From contig NC_132977.1 of the NCBI RefSeq assembly GCF_047496725.1, forward strand, positions 1,087,001 to 1,151,000: a stretch of DNA of 64,000 nucleotides, given 5' to 3'. The notes beneath the pieces were generated by a model. That model was given only the letters and a program-made list of their open reading frames with translations, searched no databases and had not been told where the DNA came from. The position numbers and the translations under genes are program-made. Of the stretch, positions 1 to 14,400 are shown piece after piece; the stretch's first letter is position 1; each line of letters starts with the position of its first letter. Origin of the DNA: Anoplolepis gracilipes (Eukaryota; Arthropoda; Insecta; Hymenoptera; Formicidae).

Positions 1-539
1 GTGAACGTAGTAAATCTGACTTAATTATATCAGGGTGGAGAAAAGGCGTCGCTAAACCCGAGAGATTTTAGATTATCCAATGCATACACACGTATGCATA
101 AGCGCTGTACATATTGACGTAATACGAATTACGCTGAGAGCATAAGCAGCATGTGATAACATCTTAAATTGTACTCGCTTAAAAAAACAAGCATGCTTGT
201 ACTGTAGAAAAGTGTGAGAGAGCATTAACATCGGTTATATTTGTATCCTGGTCAAAAACTATTCCAGTCGTCTGGTGAGTAAAATGCTAAAAATAGATAT
301 ATCCTGCTCCTGTTCCACGAATTTCGACCAGGATGAAGTCATTCTTTCTTGAGCACACATATATGTATATGTATACAAGAGATTATTATTTAAGAATTTA
401 TAATTTAATGCGTTATTTTTGGCTTATTTTAAAATAATTTGGCTTATTTGTTGTAAACACACTTTTAATCTGTCTTAATCGTTAAATTATGTATTTTTTA
501 TAGCAATTGGCGTGAATTTTAATGATGAGAAACAAGAGA

Positions 540-1500
540 GAGAGAGAAAGATAATAAAAGAGCCACCGCCGATACGCGCTACTTAATTTTTTTACGACAT
601 CGTGTGACCGGGGGATAAAAATACTGGAGTCGACGCGTTTCAGATGCTATCTCTCGCGCATTTTTCTTTCTCATTTTTGTTTCTTAAACCAATTATACGC
701 TTTCTCGAGCCCGCTCGATCGCGAATGCCTATTGACAATCGAAGTAACGTGGTCAAATTGAATGCTGTCTCGTTTTATCGAGAACTGTCCGTTTTGCATA
801 CCGACGCTCGATATTCTTTACATTTTTCCTTCGTAAAAATACACCCTCGTAAAACAAACGATCATACGCGGGAGGGTAAGTACTCGAACGCGGTGATTGC
901 AATCGGCTCGCGCGCTGGTTACATATATGTTGTATGCAAATCCGGTATTAAAACTGAGAAAGACGGGCGAGGCGCATATTATGAGCGGGCACGTTCTCGC
1001 GGATCGGACCAGTTGAAACGAGTTTGAGGCCGAAGGCGAACCGCTCGATCCACGAAAAGCACGATCCACGAACGAAAAGTGAAAGGGACGCAGGTGGGGA
1101 AAGTACATTCGGGGCAGCTCCCTATAAAAGCTTCCCGACCTAGCATAATCGATTATTAACAGCGCCGAATGCTATTATCTTTTGCTACACACGTCGCGCT
1201 GCTCGAGATAAATCTCCTGGGAATCCCCGAGAAGGATTCACGCGTCACAAAACTCTAAATCGAGAACAGTAGGATATCGCTCTCCCGATCGAGCACGGAT
1301 GCACGAGCCTCCCAGACTGACCTTGAAGAACCGCAAGAATCGCAAGAATCGCGATCCCCCGTGGAATCAGCGGATCCGTTTCGTTCCGCTTTTCAGGAAG
1401 GAATGACCTTCATGCGCGCGGACAATTGCCTCCTGTGCTATTGTCTATTATTACCGGTCACGAATTTCTACGATGTTGCAACAAAAAGAACGATCCGCAA
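540..1500 (+). promoter_or_regulatory. CpG-rich block with TATA box, putative promoter
   Basis: This block is much richer in G, C and CpG than the AT-rich flanks. It contains a consensus TATA box, TATAAAAG, at 1123-1130, preceded by a GC-rich stretch. That is the layout of an insect core promoter firing on the plus strand, with a start expected near 1150-1160. No clear initiator motif was seen there. A 35-codon ATG frame (1299-1406) lies about 170 bases downstream. No larger coding exon was found, so any transcript could be non-coding or have distant coding exons. Confidence 0.35.
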
Positions 1501-4337
1501 CTCTGAAACATAATCTAGTTGACGGTTCCTTATGAAGGTCGTTAAATAATTTACACGAGGAAGCGGCGACCTTTACCGATAAATTCGAGCAATTGTGACC
1601 GAGACCTTGAAGCGCTAGGTCGAAGGATGTATCTAATTAATTTTAGACTTGAAAACTTTATTTTGAATTAACGATCACGTGAGTCATTATAATATAAATT
1701 TCACTGGAATTTTAATTAATCGACAATAGTGAAATATGATGAGCTTTAATATCCGAAGCGATCAAAAAAAGTACGCTCTCGTCTACATATTTTGAAATAT
1801 ACTGAAATTCTTTCGACTTTTGACAAATATCGTTTTTGATCAGAATATTTGTTAATCTCGCTAGAACTCGATTATTTTGTTCTCGCTTCGTTTGATTTCC
1901 TCTTTCAAGAATATGCAGTTCTATAAATCGAATGTGACGCTCGCATCACGAATGTATGTAATAGTATTATTAATTGCAAATGTGTGACGTGGACTTCGCC
2001 AATATCCGCCTTTACTGAGATTCGCGAATTCTTGTTTTTATATCCATACAAATGTTACAATACAATGTTGTTTACGAACATTTGCATACTCGCTCTTGAA
2101 ATTCCTATCTGCCACGAGGGAGATCTACGTCATGTCATCGCTCTTCTTTGCCCGTAACCTCGCCAACGCTTACATCCGCATCGTGGCCAAATGATGCGGT
2201 TATTACACGGTTATGCTGTAATAAACTGCGAGTCGATGACCAAGAAAAAAATCCTCCCTAGGCACAGTAATGATTATCGTTTACAAGCGACGTTCTAACA
2301 ACGTTCACTTGGCGATTTCGATGCTTAAAGATCACAGTGGTTGCGGTTAATCAAGGATTACTCGGAAGAAAGTTTTACGTCGAAACGCGCGATCGATTAC
2401 TTTGGACATCTAATCGTTTCGAGTAAAGAGTGCATCCCGTACAATTTCGTAATTTAGATAAACGCTGGCGGAGATAATCTTACGCGTGAGAAATCTTTTG
2501 CGACCGCATTCGCCTAGATATCTTCGGGATCGTTAATAGCGAGACAAGACGCGATACAAAGATGCTTATAAAACATCATTTTTACGCCGCTTTAGGCGTG
2601 CGCGACATCATGAGTGAAGTCATTACGATGAAGACCTTGTATCTTCCACGCGATTCAAAATCATCAGCATACCTCGCTTTATTGCAGAATTGCGCCACAC
2701 ATACACAGTCTTTTCTCCCTCTTAGGTAGCGATGCGATTCTTACGCAAATAATGCCATAACTCCGGGATAAATACATGTCGGACTGCGACAGATGATGTC
2801 TCGCGCCAACATGTCGCGTTTCGCCTAACAAGCCAGGACAAGCTTTAACGGATCACCGTTTTCTCGGGTGAAACACGACGAGCCCGAGGATTTTCGTACT
2901 CTCGACGAGATCTGGCGCAATATTGTTTACTAATGTTGTGACCTTTCGCACACGCGTTCTCGTGACGTCGTGATTTTTCAACGGTGAAAATCTATTAGTC
3001 GCCGTAAATTACCTACCCGTCAGCATAATGCTTCGTAACAAAAACGATTTATTAATAAAACGCAATTGTACGTTCGCATTGTTACATGTATGGATTTTTC
3101 AATGATTCTTTCATCAATGCTTCGCACATGTCGATGAAACCTTGAAGACGGTATTTTTGTGAGACACCTAAACTTATGAAATAACGAGTCGTTCTTTTGA
3201 TTGCGTTTCGCCAATTAAGGAATTGCATTACGTGTCATATATTTTACTAACATTGATAATACCAGTTACAAGAGAGTTAATTAGTTGAATTCGATGTACG
3301 TGCGACTGTTGGATCTCGACTCTTGTTTATTTCTTCGATACTTTCGTAATAATTGAGACTACGACATTTAAAGTAATTATTTAGATATTGGGGTTGAAGG
3401 TTTATTAAACATAATTGGTAAATAGCGATTGTTTCCTCGTTTATTCATGTTTTATCTTTTATGTTTCTTACATGATTATAAACGTGCTGAAATACTGGCA
3501 AAAGAGAAATCTACGAAGTTAGACGTGAATCAATTATTTTCTTAATCGTATGTCTTATAACACATTTTAATTATAATGTTTGATTAATGGATTGCTTACA
3601 CAAATTACGATTCGTAAATCAATAAATTCGAATTACGTAATTAAATTTATGTCACAACATTTAAATTTTATGATCATTTACGTCAAAAATTGCTCATGTT
3701 TATATTGAAAAAATTAATTATAAATAGTTATGCTTTTTCTAAAATTGTACATTATTAACATAATACTTGACGAAATATTATAGAAAAAAAATCTGTAATC
3801 ATTTTATTGGAAAATGAACGTTTTATCTCCAAAATAATTAATGAGTTTTCGAATAGAGAAAAAAAATAAGATTTTAATAATGAGAAGAGTTTGATCGATA
3901 CAGATTATATTCTTATTTTAATAAGGTAACTTGTATGTAAATTATTTTTATGGATGTGTTTGCGATTTTTTTTATACAACAAACTATATTTACTTAAAAG
4001 AAACAATTTACCATCGAACATAATTGCATATAATTTCACATGTATTATAGATATGTTGCATCTCGCAGTAGCATTACGTTATCCGCCAAGGTCATGATTG
4101 CGGTTTTGTTGGAAGATGATCAGGTGCGTTAGATTGGTATACCACGCATGGAAACACGGAAATGACGTTCATCGAAGAAGAGAAACGGACAAAAAAAATA
4201 AATCCACTAGAAACACGTGATGTAAGCCTCTCGAGGCAACAAAAAGAATCGTGGCTGTATGTTACGATGATCAATGCTCAAGTGGTCGACTTCTCTTCCT
4301 CGTGGTCATTTTTTCTGCCTCCTACGACTCTAGCCTG

Positions 4338-4346
4338 TATAAATAG
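4338..4346 (+). promoter_or_regulatory. TATA box candidate
   Basis: TATAAATAG matches the TATA consensus and lies at the edge of a short stretch of mixed composition. No recognised coding exon follows it on the plus strand. It is reported only because the match is good; chance matches are frequent in AT-rich DNA. Confidence 0.2.
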
Positions 4347-6284
4347 CACGAGTATAGTCTCGACAAGACGGACACACGGAACTCTCGCGAAGGCCGGTTT
4401 TAATTAATACATCGCTCGAGAAACGATCTCTACTTTGTATACATCTATAATGAATGGGCATGAAAACATCGTACTTTGTTCCGTTAACAATCTATCGGTC
4501 GATTAATCCAATTACGAAGTAAATCGTGTGAAAAGCTGAAAGTCATTGAACTCACGTGCGTTCGTTTCTGGAAATCGTGTTTCTCGTCAATCTCGAAATG
4601 TTCTAATTAATTTGGATTGACAAGTCGATGATTAAACTGCAATTATTAAAAATTATTGTCATTTTTCTAGAGTTATTAGTGCCGAAATATCTTTTGACAA
4701 AAATTTTTACACAAATTTAATTACAAAAAACTATATATTTATTTATATTTTATTCTTCATTTTTTATATATATGTGACATGCGCAAAAAGTCAGTTGTAT
4801 TTTATAGAATATATTTTATTATAATATTACGTGGATGAGAATGCAATTGGAAGATTCTATCAGATCGCATAGAACAAGATGCCTATTCAGCGAGTAAAAA
4901 TTCAATTATTCGTTTAGACAACTGTCAAGAGTTTGTTACGCTTCCGTCTTCGATAATTAATTTTAAATAGTTTCATCATCCCGGATCTTGTCAGACGGAT
5001 ATTCTCCGGACCCCTTAGGATGTTTATGAATTCCACCCTGCCCAGTCTGTGGAATGTGAATTTTTTTAACGATGGCGAGCGCATGCAAGGGCAAGGTTTT
5101 TTTATGGATTGACTTGCGGAACGAGAGGGACGGACAGCCACGTGCAGGTGTTCATCTGATCGCAAAAACCATAGGAACCCGTCGCGGGACAAAGGCGAGC
5201 GTACACAATCTCGATCCGCCTCGAAAATCGTTCTCTCGTTCTCTTCGACAGGTTCAAGGACGTACGTAAATGCTCCTTTGTCATCGAGTAACGAGACAAA
5301 TAACGTGAGCACCTCTTACCTGCTCGAAGTATACCGCATCATCAATACCGCGTAGGATAGAACTCGAGAATTTTGAATTTTTATTTCAGAAAGAAATAGG
5401 ACATTACATAATCCTTGAGGCGTTTGATTTTTTAGTCGCCGCGCCGGTTAACGAAACGTTCGTGCATGTATCCGAAATTCGATTTGACAACATAATCTTT
5501 ATATTACCTTGATATTAATAATTATTACGCATGCCGTTACGACGGTAGATTCCCTGTGGGACAGTAGCAACCGAAGATATGATCCAGCAATAGCGGCAGG
5601 CCTTGGCCGGTTTTTGATCTAGATCGAGGATCACGTTCTCAGGTCAGATCTTGACGACTGAATTAAACATAATGGAAGGCACCCTTCCGAGATTCTTATC
5701 TCACTCGACGAACTCGACGAGCAACTTCGATGCGGGGAATCAAATGACGTTTTTCGTAATAAAAATTTGCATTCGCGTAACGATAATAGCTGTCAGTGTT
5801 TCCTTCAGGAAAGGAATGTCGAGAGATTCTCTCAATCCTGTCAGTCGACCTTCAGTAGTGTCTCCTTTCAGAGCGCTACGTAACGCGACACTGGGGCTAT
5901 TTTGCTCTCGAGAGCGTTCAATGATGTGAAACATTCTCAAGTCGCTAATTAAAGCGATTCTATCATCTCACGTGCGTGCGCGGGGGTGTCTCGAGTGTCG
6001 GTTTTGCGTGCTGTTTATGATTGCTGGTTCCCGGACGTGATCTCGCATATACACCAACGGCTAAAAATTATAAATTTAAATATATCCGGGCAATCTTAAC
6101 GCGATATGTGGGTGTCGAGACTAGAGTGACGCGGATATTTTACTGGTAATGGTTGGCTGGAGCCGCCGTCAGAAATCGTTTCATTTCCATTAAATTGAGT
6201 CGCGTTGGTTATCGCAGCGAGCTACAATAATCGTAACACGAGTTTGAGCGAACGATTGGTTTCTTGTTCTCGGAAAAGCGACAA

Positions 6285-6671
6285 CGCCCAAAAAAATGAT
6301 CTTGCAACTTTCACAAAAATTTTCTAGGTGTAAAAAATTAACTGAAATAGATAAATTATTAGCAAATACTGCGATACTGCATATATTTTGCACTTGATCA
6401 ATTTAAATGACAGACAGAATTTATATCTGTACTATTAGTGTAATTTAGACAGAAAATTTTTCTGTAATGCCTATCTTTAAGGCCTATTGTCAAGGACAAT
6501 TATATTTGGCAATGGGATCTAAATTTTCTAGAGGTATTGCTAGAATATTGCTGCTATAAATTCTATACGTGACACACAATATTCTAACAGATACAAAAAG
6601 TAGCGATAAATTTTAAATTTAATTGAGACATCTAGAAATCTATCTACATTAGCAAAATATTTTTTTGAGTG
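6285..6671 (+). mobile_element. Dispersed short element, copy 1 (MITE-like)
   Basis: First of three copies of one element in this window (others at 22022 and 29006), all in the same orientation. Shared landmarks are ATGATCTTGCAACTT near the left end, TATCTTTAAGGCCTATTGTC in the middle and CATTAGCAAAATATTTTTTT at the right end. The best-preserved termini (copy 3) are inverted repeats beginning CACTCAAA, so this is a non-autonomous DNA-transposon type element without coding capacity. Here the left terminus is altered (CGCCCAAAAAAATG) while the right end is intact (GAGTG). The flanking bases AA on both sides may be a duplication but are too short to prove it. Confidence 0.75.
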
Positions 6672-8383
6672 AATGTTTAATCTTCTAGACGAGGTTAATC
6701 GTGAGTGTCAGGTGAAGTGTAGCGGTTTCATTTGACATGTCACTTTGTGTATTCTGTAATGCAATAATAATGTTATAGTAAGGATCTGAAATTAAGATCC
6801 ATACATGTTAAAATTTATCGCATCCGAATTTTAAAGAGATTTTGTAGACGTCTTGTGTATATGTATATATCACGTATAAATGTATTTTAAGAAAATACTA
6901 ATCGTATGTGATACGCAAAAGCAGGGGATGAACTCGATTTTTATTTACAATAATATTGTTAATAAATTAATTTATTTGATGGTGTTATTACACTTTTTGA
7001 TTGTTACCTTAAAAATGATTAATTCATATTTGATTTATATGTTTTCCACTTAAATTGCTTATATTATTGCTCTAGTACCACGCATGGCATATGTCTTGTT
7101 GCAAATGTTTTATGTTACGATGTTACAATGGTTTATGTTCTATGCAAATCGGGTTTGTATCGGTTTGCAAACATTATCTTGTCAACGAGGTTGACTATCG
7201 TTTATCAGACTTATGTATGTCATAATTTATCTCTATGGCGTCGCGCGCCTCTTGAAGAAAAATTATCACTTACAATGTCATTTGACGGGCTTTTTTTGCT
7301 ACATCGATTTTCCGCTTAATTATACACGTATTTTTTTTCTAAACTTGCCACATTATGCGTATTATGCAATCTATCATTTGTCGCGTGATACGAAGACAAT
7401 AACGGAACAACTGGAAAAATGCATTATCTCACCGAATGTACTGTTGTGATTCACACGCGTGCAAAAGTACTTCGTGAACCTTCGTCAACGCCAATCAATT
7501 CATTGTTCTGCTGTCTTGAATCTGCTATCTACGATCAATCCTTAAAATTACGTAAAATTACACGACAGTTTACATGGGCGTGACAGCATGAAAGAGTCGT
7601 GATGTTAACCGTTTTTCTAGCAACGTATTATTAGAAAATAATATTTACCGATGTACCTCGAGTGAACAGTCTTACCAGTATTTTATGTGCATAGCTTACC
7701 AATATTATACATATATGAGTCGTTTTTTTTTTTTTTTTTTTTATTGACACGTGGGGCAGAAATGGCAAAATAACACAGATTGGAGTTCTTTTGATACAGT
7801 ACATTATCAAGCATGAAATTCTAATGAAAAGTCAATCAATTCAGGCGTCAATTTTTTTGTCGTGTTACAAAAGACATTACGTAGAGTTTTTACTATCTTA
7901 TAATCTGCATCTGATCTAGTTTTGTTACGTTTAAAAACGATATTACATAAGATTTCGTCGGGAAAAAAAATTGATATCCACGTGGTATTAAGCAATTTAT
8001 TTTATAATGACGTACAACATTTTAATATGTATGTTTCTTGCATAGTAGTACTCAACTTGTTAGTTTATTAGCATAATAGGTTGCGGCCATAAGGATTAGA
8101 GTAACATCTTTGAAATGTGTCATATTACTGCAAACCGCAGGTGGAAGAGTGCAAGCATTTCATTATTTCACCAAATGCCAGCACGAAATTCATTTTGTTG
8201 CGGCATGTTGTTTCTCACCCAAGTCATATTAATATACCACATAGTACATGAAGTAAGTAGAATGAAGCAAACGCCTCACCGCGTCAAATGAAATTGGCAA
8301 ATCTGAATATTCTCACTGGATAAACTCGCTTCTCAATAAATTTCAATAGGAAAGAAACTTTGCATTAATCTTTATCATTCTCC

Positions 8384-8408
8384 CTCTCTCTCTCTCTCTC
8401 TCTCTCTC
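8384..8408. repeat. CT dinucleotide microsatellite
   Basis: An uninterrupted CT run of about 25 bases. No function is implied. Confidence 0.95.
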
Positions 8409-11400
8409 GTATAGTCGCATGAAAATTTGACTTACAACAATTGTAGTGATGGTATTGGCTTCGCGATTCGCGAGACAATAGATCAAACACCGCGAGAGTC
8501 GAAGAGCTGGGAGGGAATGTTGTCGGTGGGAGAACGTTCGGAATACCTGAAGGCTCTGTCGTCGTTGCCCATCCCGGGATTTACGTACCTTGGTCGTAGA
8601 CCTTACTCGAGCTTCTTGCGCGGTTTCGTTGCATAACGGCCGAGATTTCTCGGCGCGCGGCACTCATTGCCGCCGTGTCAATTCTCAATAATACACGTCG
8701 CCATGTCCCCTCCGAGCTCATCCCACTTATTGCTCGCGCAGCGCGCGAAAGGTTACACCGGCTGTATGTTAGATTTACGATGACGATACAGTGGCGTGTC
8801 TCTGTGTACGTTACGATCGATCGTAATAGCGTCGATTTATTCTTGCGGGATTTCTATTCCAGGTATGCGTTTTACGATCGCTACACGCACCGCTGAATAA
8901 AAAGTATGAATAAATATAATTGATGTCGAGCTAGAAGTCTGAGTATCAAAACGGAATTTCGTTTTTTTTTTTTTTTTTTTTTTGGGAAGTGTAACTTTCT
9001 AAAGAATTTATTTAAAACGATAGTTATTTACGTCGGGCTCTATGAGCTCTATTCTGAAGTAAAGATCTTTATTTTCTCTTTGACGTACGATTCAACAGAA
9101 CATGCTTGTCGTAAAATTATCTGAGAATAATTGCTTACAATTTTATGTAACATATGTAAATATGATTCACCTACAACATGTGTAATTTACGATAAATGTG
9201 ATAATAGTGCATAGTTTTGCGTGTATATACGTAATGTTAGTCTTGCGTTCACGACGATGATTTACTATCGCGTGTATTCTTTCTTCACAAGTCGGTTGAC
9301 ATGTTAAGCAGATTCGCAGCTAATGAAATATGAGGCTAAGGATAATACAGGATATTTATATATAATACTGTGAAGAAACAAATCGTAAATTTTACAGATA
9401 AGATGGAAGTCTAATTCCAAGAAATGATGCATTCTTGAATTCTTATACGGTCCCGTGTAAAAATTCCCTGACCCATGCACACACATCAGAAAGATCTGTA
9501 ACTAACAAACGCCTCACTGATCTTTAGTCCTTACGAAATATCAGTCGTACCGTCAATAACACGAGAAGAAAGAGAAAGAATCAACAGGCCGTCCTCTGTC
9601 ATTAATTGCTGTTACTCGCGCGCGCGCGTTACGCTTTATATACGAATACGAATTACGCAACTTTCTCCGCGATTTGCATTCGACGCTTTATGCGTAATAA
9701 CAGTCTAATCCGTGTCATATGCGTGGACAATTGCCCACATGGTGTAACGTCAATTTTTACGAAACCTCGATGTGGTAAATAATGTGGAAGCTTGACACAC
9801 AATTGACAACGAGTAATGCGTCGAATTTGAGTAGCAAAATTCTCTAGAGATGAAAAAAAAAATTTGACAAATATATATGGTATTTGCATACTGCATCCGT
9901 AACGTGCAATTATTGTTAAAGGTAGAAAGAGACGTCTGTCACGACTTTCTTCATCTCGCCTTTTTCACCTCTATCTTGCGCAGTCCATTACCCACTGTAT
10001 GCAATTAAATTTGACATATCTGGGTACTCGTTGTTGTTTTGCGCCGATGTTGATCGATTGTTATTGACATTCAAGTCGTGTCTGCCTATCTACACGCATC
10101 TCGGAAAAAAAGAACATTTTCTCTCGTCGATCATTTTCCATTACACTGCGCTCTCATTTAAAAAAAAAAAAAAAAAAAGGACACAAATGTTTCTTCGATG
10201 CTTTATTACTACATCACCACCCGCATTCTGTATGACTAAAGATTTCGCTTATCTTCTAAGCATGTTTTTCAATTAGCATTTGACAGTATAATCGCGAAAG
10301 AGAATGCTATATCAATTGTGAAAAAGTATTAAAAGGATTATTGTATTCTCAAAGTGCATTCAATTGAAGATGCATTTCATCCCTGAGAGCACAAAATGCT
10401 TCGTTACAATGCTCTAATCGATCTCAAGGTTCTCGAGACACGAAGAAATGAAATGAAGGAGGAGACTGTAACGGACATTAAAAGTCGACGAGTACGACGT
10501 GACTGGATAATCTAACCATCTTCCAAATAAACGACTCTCAGCCGCGGCCGGTCAGTAGAATCGTAGCTTTTTATTATGTCACGGATTTGTACACGTGTTG
10601 ACGAAATAGCTCAAGAAGGGTGAAATTCATTTTTAATCAGTTTGCGTATGAAAAAATATATGCGCAAATGCACGACAATGCAAAAGTTCCTTGCAATTAC
10701 CAAATATATATTAATATACATACTTTTATACATTCAATAATATATTTTTATTTATAATAAAAAAGATATTCATCATTTGATAGTTAGCCAGGTTTAATAC
10801 CGATTGACTTGATTTCTTGAAATGTCTGAATGTTATATGAAAAATGTTATTACAATTTTTGGGGAGGGAACATTATGGCAAAAATCGATTGTTTGTTTTA
10901 AATATTTATAATTGAATCGAAAAGATAACTTTCCTATCGGAAATAATTTAATTATACGTAAGTGTTGAAAGATATTCTCTCAGAAGAAAACATTTATTAT
11001 TTACAATTATATTAATCAGATATAATCGAATATAATAAAATGTATCTTGTAAGCAATGCGTAATAGTATAGTTTGGGAGAAACGTGGAAACCTATGATAT
11101 AATTTATATATCTTAATCTCATTCCTGATGTCTAAGAAATCGACGTGTGATGCGTGTATATTGCTACCTGTTTATAAATATCACATTTTACGGCGTTATT
11201 GCGACACTATCGGATTTGGAAATGGACCGCATGCGAGAGGTTACCTGAATCGTGAAAACTGTTTTTGTATGATCGCGACTGTGCGTATCGAGAAAACATC
11301 GAAGTCACATTAAGCTGTGTCCGGGACACGCCATTAATTGAATCTCGAAACGCCTTGTGCGTATGCGTGGAAGGAGTCACGTATGTGTAAACGGTGAAGG

Positions 11401-14400
11401 AATATAAGATCTTTCACACCCACGTTCTATTTTATCTGCTATTTATCGAACAGTATCTCTGGCGCCTATTATACTATTTCTTTCCTTACGAAAGGTATCG
11501 TAAACATTTTCTACACGTGACTTGCTACTCTTACAAAATACACCAATTTTGATGGAGTTCAATCGTGTGTGAAATATTCAATAACAATTTATTTCGTCAC
11601 GATCTTTTATTGCATTTATATTGAAATGATTGGAATCTAAACGAATATATAAAATGGAGATTTAACCTTATGTTAATTACATTTTTTGTAATATAGCCGA
11701 AGAATGAAATGTATTTGGAATTACTATTTGAAACATTTAGCGCATCGATATTCATGAAGATGTTATCCTTGATTATTTTCATATACCTTAACGAAATAAG
11801 TAAATGATAACACACATGCATATTTTTAATTAACATTGGCATTGATGTAGATTATAGAATAATGTTCTTCGATCAGACTATATGCTATCTTAGTATTCTA
11901 AAGCATTCGAGCATATGACTCAAGTTGGAGAATGAGGCATACAAAGTGACCAATATCAAAGGAAACAGCTCAGAAGGGAGCATTGTGGGAGAGACAGAAT
12001 CTGGGTCATTGCGTTAACAAAGAAACAGAGGAGGCTTTTCATTGCTATAACAGCAATTAAATCAACAAAAGCACTGAAATTTTGCCCGCACACATTGCAA
12101 CCCTGTTGCATTTCGCTTGTAATCATATGACAAACCGATAATTTTGTCCCAATGCATTCATGTATGCACAGATCATGATGCAGTTTATAGAATTCTATTC
12201 CCCCATTTGTCAAACCGCTGAATAATCGTTTTGTGCTAATTGCCCAGTAAATTTATCTAGCTAAAGGTATGCAAATAGTCAATCCAAGGTTTTATCGCAG
12301 TACGATAATCGTACTTTTCTTTATTTTACTTCCTCATAGTTGGATAGCAATTCTACTTCTTTTTATGATAAATTGTAGCAATAATGAATAAATCGATTTA
12401 ATGAACCGTATAAGTCACGCTATAATTTTTCCATTTATATTAATCTTATTTGGTCGCGCGCACAAAATTATTAGTACATAAATAGTGGACAGAGCCGTAA
12501 CTTTCACAGTCTCGCACTTTGAATTAACGGTTTTAAAAAGGAAAAATATTAGTTAAGGTTAATTTCCATTAGAATTTTTAATTGAAATTTCTATATGTCG
12601 CTTTATTTCTGATTTTTGTTTTATCATATTTTTACATTATCTAAAATTTAAATCTAAACATATTTATACAGAAAGAGATATATTCTTTCTTTCTTTCTCT
12701 CTCTTCCACATTTTCAGTTGTAAGATTCTGTGAATAATGTCAGTCGAAAGAATTTTTGAACTTTGCTCATTATAATATTCATATAATATTCATTGATATA
12801 AATTATACAGTTTATCGTAATTTCTTTCATCGTGCATTTATATAAAGGAATATTTCTTCTTAAAACATCTAATAGCTTTAAAATTAATACGATTCGGCAT
12901 TACCGACAAAGGAAATTCCATTTCGATTTGGTCTTGAGAAAATAAAACTGAATATCCAGTTCTTCTCGACACACCGATATCCTGCGGCAGATTGAAATAG
13001 TCGAGCGGTGTTATGGCAGTTACCAGAGCCAACGAAGCGTGCACGCGACTTTTCCACAGTCACTTTCATAATATGAGCCGCTTCCGAAAGTGAATCAACG
13101 TATCCGACGTTGAAAGAAGGTTACGCATAGCTAATGCAATCTTGTTTATCACTCTTATATAGCTGAAGAATTTTTTTGTGCATATTTTTTAATATGCGGT
13201 TATATCCTGAGGTTTTCAAAGATGATAGTATATTTCCACTATGAATATTATCAATGATATTATGCCAATGAGAATAATAAAATTATGCATGTGAAACAGC
13301 CGTATTAATGTTGAAACTTTTATACTAATGACATAAGCGCATTTTTATCGAGCGTTATAATTCAATGATGCAGTCACTTGCAGCTAGTTCAATTATAACA
13401 TCTTATTATGGCTTTGAGTCATTACTTTGATTTTTTATTTTCCTAAAACTTGTATAAACTTAAAGAAAGAAAAGAATCATTAATTTTATATACATATACA
13501 TATAATGAGGAAATTATAAATTTAATTTGATATTATGATTAAATTAATGATGATAACATAGTTATTAATTATTATCAATGGAATCTATTTAGCAACGAGA
13601 ATCTATACATATATGTTGTACAAATATTAAGAAATTATTGCTCTTACAATTAGTATCAAGGAATAAATTAATAAAATTAAATCAATATCGGTGATTAATG
13701 TTAGCTATGATTGCTGCATAACTAGTTACGCTTTTCAATCTATAATAAATTATATTATTAAATATAGAGTGGATTAAATTATAATAAAAAATACTTTAAT
13801 GACTCTAACTTTCACATATTCATTAACACGTTGCTAAAAAGATAATGATAAAACATGTTTTGACGGTGCGGTCATGGTCAATGAAATAAAACAGAAATTA
13901 AATTTTACTTATGCTTTATCCTAACTTGTTTCTTCGAGAAATCTATTTATTCCATTAGAAAGTTCATAACATTTTGCATCGAAGAATGAGAATTTGATTT
14001 TATCATGATTTTATATTATGATCTTGCACGATATATTTACTATTATATACTTGCACGATACTATTGCTATTTAGATACAAGTAATTGCTTCACGTGTTAA
14101 ATGCTATGATACTTGGTAATTGGTTTTATAGTCAGGAATTCGGTCTCGAATGTCACACGAGATGAAAAATGTTTCGCAGAAGCAATATATTTTTATTTAC
14201 ACATTTTAAACTTATCACGATGATATATCGTAAAATTGTTTGGCAATTTTTGATTCTTTGGGAAATTGAAACAAAACATTTATAATCATTTTACAAAAGT
14301 GTCAGTTTATAACAATCTATAATACATACATGTATTATATTACATATTCTCTATATTTTTACAGTATAATAATTATACTCAGAAAAATTTACTATTATTC

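Larger units (their letters stand above)
1..6284. other. Non-coding stretch, no gene recognised
   Basis: I see no coding exon that can be defended here. Open frames are short, often lack an ATG, and resemble no family I know. The stretch holds a CpG-rich block (about 540-1500) with a TATA box, a second TATA box at 4338, and a CpG-rich patch at about 5020-5300. The rest is AT-rich. It could be intergenic or part of a long intron; the sequence does not decide. Confidence 0.6.
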
